From Solobacterium sp. (GTDB lineage: Bacteria; Bacillota_I; Bacilli_A; Erysipelotrichales; Erysipelotrichaceae): a stretch of DNA of 9,756 bases. Location: assembly GCA_017543005.1 (NCBI GenBank), contig JAFWEA010000146.1, positions 1 through 9,756 of the forward strand, in the 5' to 3' direction. Numbering within the stretch: the stretch's first letter is position 1; each line of letters opens with the position of its first letter. The position numbers and the translations under genes are program-made. Shown piece by piece: positions 6,666 through 9,756 of this stretch. The notes under the pieces are model-generated. The model saw nothing but the letters and a program-made list of their open reading frames with translations, did not search any database and was not told where the DNA came from.

Positions 6666-6898
6666 ACAACAGCGTCACGTCTGACGAAAACACATAACGG
6701 CAGTAACAATTGGACGCCTGACCCCTACCTCCTTTGGCGGACAACAGAAAACACTGCCATACCATGATGCCGGCAAACTGGCAGGCCGGCTCAGACTGCT
6801 CCAGCCGACTGCAGAGTCACATCCCGATCGATTCTGCAGTCTGCCGGATACAGCATAAAGATTCCAACGTTGCGCATGTGATGAGTGACAGGAAATAT
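6666..6898 (+). promoter_or_regulatory. Long structured 5' leader of the regulator gene
   Basis: If transcription starts near 6592, about 300 nt precede the first convincing start codon. This part has no supported gene. It holds several potential hairpins: CGTCA/TGACG (6673-6686), CGCC/GGCG (6715-6739) with ACCTCCTTT in its loop (6727-6735), GCCGGC/GCCGGC (6769-6790), CGGCT/AGCCG (6787-6807) and the long inverted repeat at 6807-6841. Some exclude each other. It matches no riboswitch class I can recognise. A frame is open from a TTG at 6734 into the regulator, but it has no ribosome binding site and an unprotein-like composition. Confidence 0.4.
6807..6841 (+). repeat. Perfect 9-bp inverted repeat in the leader
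   Basis: GACTGCAGA (6807-6815) and TCTGCAGTC (6833-6841) are perfectly complementary with a 17-nt loop. The right arm can instead pair with CAGACTGC at 6792-6799 through GCAGTCTG at 6836-6843 (8 bp). The two pairings are mutually exclusive. No T-run follows, so it is not a terminator. Confidence 0.6.
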
Positions 6899-7168
6899 AT
6901 GACCCGAAAACTTACTTCAGCAAAAATCAGATATCTGTCGGTTCTCTATGAACTATCCCGGGACGGTACCGGGGTCAGAAGTGTGGATGTGGCCAGAGAA
7001 CTGAATGTTTCCCGGCCGAGTGTCCACTCTATGATGGAAAAGCTCCGGGCAGACGGTTACATAAAAAAGTCCAGTTATGGGGCTGCTTATCTGACCGAAC
7101 GCGGGAAAAACACCGCGGCCCGCTGTGCCGAAGAAATTTGCAGACTGACAGGCTCTGAAGCTGACTGA
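6899..7168 (+). CDS. Short DtxR/MntR-like winged-helix regulator
   Basis: The 89-residue product is essentially one winged-helix domain of the iron/manganese-dependent repressor type: KIRYLSVLYEL (9-19), VRSVDVARELNVSRPSVHSM (26-45, the helix-turn-helix), EKLRADGYIKK (47-57) and the wing ending LTERGK (65-70). I chose ATG 6899 because AGGA lies 5 nt upstream; ATG 6881 is in frame without a ribosome binding site. Full MntR or DtxR proteins continue with a dimerisation and metal-binding domain, which is absent: only about 20 residues follow the wing. By alignment from memory with B. subtilis MntR, ligands Asp8 and Glu11 correspond to Arg11 and Ser14, so the N-terminal ligands are also missing. 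It lies downstream of two DtxR-like operators, so autoregulation is plausible. How it dimerises and whether it senses metal is unclear. The following gene starts 15 nt later. Confidence 0.85.
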   Translation: MTRKLTSAKIRYLSVLYELSRDGTGVRSVDVARELNVSRPSVHSMMEKLRADGYIKKSSYGAAYLTERGKNTAARCAEEICRLTGSEAD

Positions 7169-7183
7169 CGGGAGGAATAAAAT

Positions 7184-7315
7184 ATGAAAACCGTTGTGAC
7201 GATGATCGCAGTCTTTTTCGTAATGGCTGTTCTGCAGGAAATGAAACGGAATCTGCTCGAGATCAGCCGCAAAGGGTGCTTTCCGGCCTTCCGGCAGACG
7301 GAACAGGAGTTCTGA
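7184..7315 (+). CDS. 43-residue single-pass membrane microprotein
   Basis: A strong GGGAGGA (7170-7176) lies 7 nt before the ATG, and the gene fits tightly between the regulator (15-nt gap) and the DUF3793 gene (3-nt gap), which argues that it is translated. The product begins with a Lys, then a hydrophobic stretch (about 3-17: T V V T M I A V F F V M A V L), then a positively charged segment with K21, R22, R29 and K30, one Cys at 32, and an acidic end. This is the look of a small membrane protein with a short transmembrane helix; orientation is uncertain. I do not recognise the family. Feo operons in Firmicutes often carry a small Cys-rich membrane protein, but this one has a single Cys and does not match that type. 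Confidence 0.7.
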   Translation: MKTVVTMIAVFFVMAVLQEMKRNLLEISRKGCFPAFRQTEQEF

Positions 7316-7318
7316 TCC

Positions 7319-7861
7319 ATGCCGGAAGAAGTAGTGGTCAGACACTGTGCGCCGACCCTGGCCGGCCTGAAGACCGCCAGCCTGTTCACGGTCATTTCCG
7401 ACAGCGAAGAACAGCTGCGGCAGGACGTGGCCGAGCTGAATGAAAAACTGAACGGGCACCGGATCCGTGTGCTGGTGCTGGGCCGCTTCCGCAACCGGGC
7501 CAGGATCTATCTTTACCGGCCGGACCGGCTGGCCGCAGACCTGCACAAGGACCTGGCCGTACAGATTCTGTGTGAGCGCGGTTATGATCCGGATGATCTG
7601 GGACAGTGTCTGGATATGCTATTGAAGAAGCTGGAAGGCAATGACCAATTCCCGCATGAGATCGGTCTGTTTCTCGGCTATCCGCCGGGTGATGTGCAGG
7701 GCTTTATCGAAAACCTGAAGCCGTGCAAATGCACCGGTATCTGGAAAGTCTATACGGATGAACAGAATGCCCGGAAAACCTTTGAACGGTTTCAGAAGTG
7801 CCGGGATATTTACGAAAAACAGGTTTCAGCCGGCATCCCGCTGCAGCGGCTTGCCGTTTGA
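7319..7861 (+). CDS. DUF3793 family protein
   Basis: AGGAG (7305-7309) lies 9 nt before the ATG. The 180-residue soluble product shows the family pattern I associate with DUF3793: HCAPTLAGLKTASLF (9-23) at the N-terminus, HEIGLFLGYPPGDVQGFI (113-130), CKCTGIWKVYTD (136-147) and FQKC (158-161). Cysteines at 10, 85, 97, 136, 138 and 161 include the conserved-looking His9-Cys10 pair and the CxC at 136-138, which could bind metal or take part in redox chemistry; that is inference. No function is established as far as I know. In many Firmicutes the family lies next to a flavodoxin and ferrous-iron transport genes, and here the flavodoxin starts 26 nt downstream, so a role in metal or redox homeostasis is plausible. 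No signal peptide or membrane segment is visible. Confidence 0.88.
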   Translation: MPEEVVVRHCAPTLAGLKTASLFTVISDSEEQLRQDVAELNEKLNGHRIRVLVLGRFRNRARIYLYRPDRLAADLHKDLAVQILCERGYDPDDLGQCLDMLLKKLEGNDQFPHEIGLFLGYPPGDVQGFIENLKPCKCTGIWKVYTDEQNARKTFERFQKCRDIYEKQVSAGIPLQRLAV

Positions 7862-7887
7862 TACAGAAACATTTTGAGGAGGAAATC

Positions 7888-8310
7888 ATGAGTAAAATTG
7901 CAGTAGTTTATTGGAGCGGAACCGGCAACACGGAAAAGATGGCGCAGGCAGTCGCTGACGCGGCTTCGGCCAAGGGTGCAGAAGTTGATCTGCTGACTGT
8001 TGATGCATTTGATACCGGGTCTGTATCCGCGTATGATGCGATCGCTTTCGGCTGCCCGGCAATGGGTGCCGAAGTACTGGAAGAAAGTGAATTCGAACCG
8101 ATGTTCGCGGCTGTCGAAGGATCCCTCGGCGGCAAGACAATCGGTCTGTTCGGCTCCTACGGCTGGGGTGACGGCGAATGGATGCGTTCCTGGGAGGATC
8201 GCTGCCGGGCTGCCAATGCCGTGCTGGTCATGGATGGTGTCATGGCAAACAACGAGCCGGATGATGAAGCACTGGCTGCCTGTGCATCCCTTGGGGAAGC
8301 ACTTGCCTGA
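7888..8310 (+). CDS. Flavodoxin (short-chain clostridial type)
   Basis: GAGGAGG (7876-7882) lies 5 nt before this ATG and decides the start; a longer frame beginning at 7798 overlaps the DUF3793 gene and is rejected. The 140-residue product is the standard length for short-chain flavodoxins. The FMN phosphate loop is SGTGNT (10-15), the loop flanking the isoalloxazine ring is GCPAMGAE (55-62), and GSYGWGDGEWM (89-99) carries the second stacking loop with Trp93. It should be a cytosolic one-electron carrier that replaces ferredoxin under iron limitation. Its place behind DtxR-like operators fits induction when iron is scarce. The stop is followed by a strong terminator, so it is probably the last gene of the main transcript, with some readthrough into the ZIP gene. 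Confidence 0.96.
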   Translation: MSKIAVVYWSGTGNTEKMAQAVADAASAKGAEVDLLTVDAFDTGSVSAYDAIAFGCPAMGAEVLEESEFEPMFAAVEGSLGGKTIGLFGSYGWGDGEWMRSWEDRCRAANAVLVMDGVMANNEPDDEALAACASLGEALA

Positions 8311-8323
8311 GTAAGTCTGTCTG

Positions 8324-8359
8324 CAGGGTGCCGGCAAGCCGGCATCCTGTTTTCTTTTT
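8324..8359 (+). terminator. Strong terminator between the flavodoxin and ZIP genes
   Basis: A near-perfect 12-bp stem (CAGGGTGCCGGC, 8324-8335, with GCCGGCATCCTG, 8338-8349; one G-T pair) is followed by TTTTCTTTTT. The loop is AA, so the innermost pair probably opens. The T-run ends about 5 nt before the ribosome binding site of the ZIP gene, leaving no room for a promoter after it. Confidence 0.88.
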
Positions 8360-8379
8360 GAGCAAAGGTGGTGAAGGAA

Positions 8380-9159
8380 ATGAAAGAAGCACTGATCGGT
8401 ATCCTGATTCCGTTTATCGGCACAACCCTGGGCGCAGCCTGTGTCTATTTCATGCGCGGAAAAATGAATCACATGGTGCAGCGGCTGCTGACCGGGTTTG
8501 CGGCCGGGGTCATGACCACGGCGTCCATCTGGAGCCTGCTGATCCCGGCAATGGAACAGAATACCTTTCCGGAACATCTGCGCTTTATTCCGGCCGCAGC
8601 CGGATTCTGGGCCGGGATTGCCTTCCTGCTGGTGCTTGACGGGACGATCCCGCACCTGCACATGGATACGGATATCCCGGAAGGACGGCCCAGCCGCATG
8701 TCCAGAACCATGATGATGGTCATGGCGGTCACCCTGCACAATCTGCCGGAAGGTATGGCCGTCGGGGTTGTCTATGCCGGCTTCCTGCAGGGCAACGCAG
8801 GTATTACGGCAGCCGGTGCCTTTGCTTTGGCCTTGGGCATCGCAATCCAGAACTTTCCCGAAGGGGCAATCATCTCGATGCCGCTGCATTCCGAAGGGGT
8901 AAGCCGGAACCGCTCGTTCCTGCTCGGGACGCTGTCCGGGCTGGTGGAGCCCGTCGGCGCCTGGCTGACCATCCTGGCATCCTCCCTGGTTCTGAAGGCA
9001 CTGCCATACCTGCTCAGCTTTGCGGCCGGGGCGATGATGTATGTCGTGGTGGAGGAACTGATTCCCGAGATGGCGGAAGGAAGACATACCAATCTGACGG
9101 CGGTTGTGTTCGCGTTTGGCTTTACCCTGATGATGGCCCTGGATGTGGCGCTTGGGTAA
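8380..9159 (+). CDS. ZIP family divalent metal transporter (GufA/ZIP11-like)
   Basis: I chose ATG 8380 because AAAGGTGG (8364-8371) lies about 8 nt upstream; the in-frame GTG at 8368 lies inside that site. The 259-residue product is highly hydrophobic, with about eight membrane helices. The metal-binding helices carry HNLPEG (120-125) and QNFPEG (157-162), the hallmark of GufA/ZIP11-type ZIPs, followed by SGLVEPVGA (186-194) and EELIPE (225-230). A short loop with PHLHMD (91-96) may be a small metal-binding element between helices. ZIP proteins normally move Zn2+, Fe2+ or Mn2+ into the cytoplasm; the substrate here is not determined. It follows the DtxR-box cassette, but a strong terminator stands between, so expression must come from readthrough or an unseen internal promoter. 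Confidence 0.95.
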   Translation: MKEALIGILIPFIGTTLGAACVYFMRGKMNHMVQRLLTGFAAGVMTTASIWSLLIPAMEQNTFPEHLRFIPAAAGFWAGIAFLLVLDGTIPHLHMDTDIPEGRPSRMSRTMMMVMAVTLHNLPEGMAVGVVYAGFLQGNAGITAAGAFALALGIAIQNFPEGAIISMPLHSEGVSRNRSFLLGTLSGLVEPVGAWLTILASSLVLKALPYLLSFAAGAMMYVVVEELIPEMAEGRHTNLTAVVFAFGFTLMMALDVALG

Positions 9160-9162
9160 GAC

Positions 9163-9191
9163 ATGACAGAATGGCTAAAAGTGAATATAGT
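9163..9191 (+). promoter_or_regulatory. Promoter of pepC
   Basis: ATGACA (9163-9168, 5 of 6 of the -35 consensus), a 17-bp spacer and TATAGT (9186-9191, 5 of 6) predict transcription near 9198, only a few bases before the ribosome binding site AGAAGGA (9202-9208). No terminator is visible between the ZIP stop and this promoter, so readthrough from upstream is also possible. Confidence 0.65.
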
Positions 9192-9215
9192 TAAAACGGA
9201 AAGAAGGAACAGATC

Positions 9216-9756
9216 ATGAAGAAAATGCAGGAAATCAAACTGGATGAACTGGGAAAGATGCGGCAGAACTATCTGCAGAATGACAAGGGCAGGGTTGTCC
9301 GCAACGCCTTGACGGTCAATGACATCGCGTCCATCTCGCGGGTGCTGGAAGCTTCGGCGGCCAGTCCGAACATGTTCTCCATTGACATCAAGACCATGCC
9401 GGTGACCAACCAGCTGCAGTCCGGCCGCTGCTGGATCTTCTCGGCCCTGAATGTGCTGCGGGAAATGATGGCAAAGAAGTATCATATCGACAAGTTCGAG
9501 TTCTCGCAGAACTACATCGCGTTTTATGACAAGCTGGAGAAGGTGAACTTCTTCATGGAAGCGGTGCTGCAGGAAATCGATACGCCGCTGAACAGTGAAG
9601 TCATGCGCTGGCTGCTGGAGACGACCGTCGGAGATGGTGGCCAGTGGGATATGTTTGTCTCCCTGGTCAAGAAATACGGCCTCTGCCCGAAGACCGCCAT
9701 GCCGGAGACTTACCAGTCCAGCCACACCCGGGCCATGAACGGCATCCTGAACGGGC
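9216..9756 (+). CDS. pepC: Aminopeptidase C (bleomycin hydrolase family C1B), N-terminal part
   Basis: AGAAGGA lies 7 nt before the ATG, and the frame stays open to the window edge (180 complete codons). The active-site region is clear: Gln66 of the oxyanion hole and the catalytic Cys72 in NQLQSGRCWIFSALN (65-79), with TMPVTNQ before it, as in bleomycin hydrolase and lactococcal PepC. The later FSQNYIAFYDKLEKVNFF and GDGGQWDMFVSLVKKYG stretches are also typical of this family. The catalytic His and Asn lie beyond the window. No signal peptide is present. The enzyme acts in the cytoplasm as a hexameric cysteine aminopeptidase that trims N-terminal residues from peptides. It has its own promoter and is probably unrelated in function to the metal genes upstream. 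Full-length relatives are about 440-450 residues, so roughly 60% is missing here. Confidence 0.95.
   Translation, partial: MKKMQEIKLDELGKMRQNYLQNDKGRVVRNALTVNDIASISRVLEASAASPNMFSIDIKTMPVTNQLQSGRCWIFSALNVLREMMAKKYHIDKFEFSQNYIAFYDKLEKVNFFMEAVLQEIDTPLNSEVMRWLLETTVGDGGQWDMFVSLVKKYGLCPKTAMPETYQSSHTRAMNGILNG

Noticed and set aside
6650..6697. A possible 15-residue leader peptide beginning at ATG 6650
   Set aside because: It has no convincing ribosome binding site, overlaps operator 2, and contains no run of regulatory codons.
6727..6735. A minus-strand ribosome binding site (AAAGGAGGT) suggesting a divergent gene
   Set aside because: No ATG, GTG or TTG lies within 5-10 nt downstream on that strand, and no minus-strand protein of credible composition follows. 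It is reported instead as a leader feature.
6734..6898. A 5' extension of the DtxR-like regulator starting at TTG 6734 or ATG 6764
   Set aside because: Neither start has a ribosome binding site, the extra residues do not resemble the family, and homologues begin near residue 1 of the shorter form. The open frame can arise by chance over this length.
7798..7887. A longer N-terminus for the flavodoxin starting at 7798
   Set aside because: It overlaps the DUF3793 gene by 64 nt, and GAGGAGG sits exactly before ATG 7888, where the canonical flavodoxin N-terminus begins.
7810..9087. A 425-codon minus-strand open frame opposite the flavodoxin and ZIP genes
   Set aside because: Its composition is rich in His, Gln and Arg without domain motifs, and the plus strand holds well-recognised proteins with ribosome binding sites.

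Overview
The window looks like a chromosomal segment of a low-to-mid-GC Bacillota (Firmicutes) gut anaerobe. The reasons are strong AGGAGG-type ribosome binding sites, short Rho-independent terminators, a short-chain clostridial-type flavodoxin, DUF6110 and DUF3793 proteins, a PA14-less GH3 beta-glucosidase with the C-terminal tail I associate with gut Firmicutes, and a PepC-type aminopeptidase. Erysipelotrichia is my best guess and Lachnospiraceae is possible; the sequence alone does not settle it. All supported genes are on the plus strand. I see no RNA genes, CRISPR arrays, transposases or phage genes.

Region 1 (1-240): the tail of an unassigned gene ending in a perfect hairpin terminator. 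Region 2 (237-4006): a two-gene transcription unit with its own promoter and terminator. It encodes a family 2 glycosyltransferase with what looks like a complete MarR-type winged-helix domain at its C-terminus, overlapping by 8 nt a GH3 beta-glucosidase. Region 3 (4036-6534): a metal-transport unit, a small DUF6110 protein followed by a P1B-type ATPase whose membrane metal site reads Tyr-Ser-Cys instead of Cys-Pro-Cys.

Region 4 (6535-9159) is the most interesting part. A consensus-like promoter is followed by two DtxR/IdeR-like operators (GTTAG-N6-CTAAC). Next comes a structured leader of roughly 300 nt, and then a very short DtxR/MntR-like regulator that has only the winged helix and has lost the N-terminal metal ligands. 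After it come an unreported-looking 43-residue single-pass membrane protein, a DUF3793 protein, a flavodoxin, a strong terminator placed just in front of the next ribosome binding site, and a GufA-type ZIP metal transporter. This resembles the accessory genes that accompany ferrous-iron (feo) operons in Firmicutes, but without FeoA or FeoB, as if a ZIP permease takes the transporter position.

Region 5 (9160-9756): a near-consensus promoter and the first 180 codons of pepC, a cytoplasmic bleomycin-hydrolase-family aminopeptidase that runs off the window.

Taken together, three units (P-type ATPase pair, DtxR-box cassette, ZIP) concern divalent metal handling, while the GT/GH3 pair concerns glycan or glycoside metabolism. 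Family assignments are from motif recognition by eye and were not searched.
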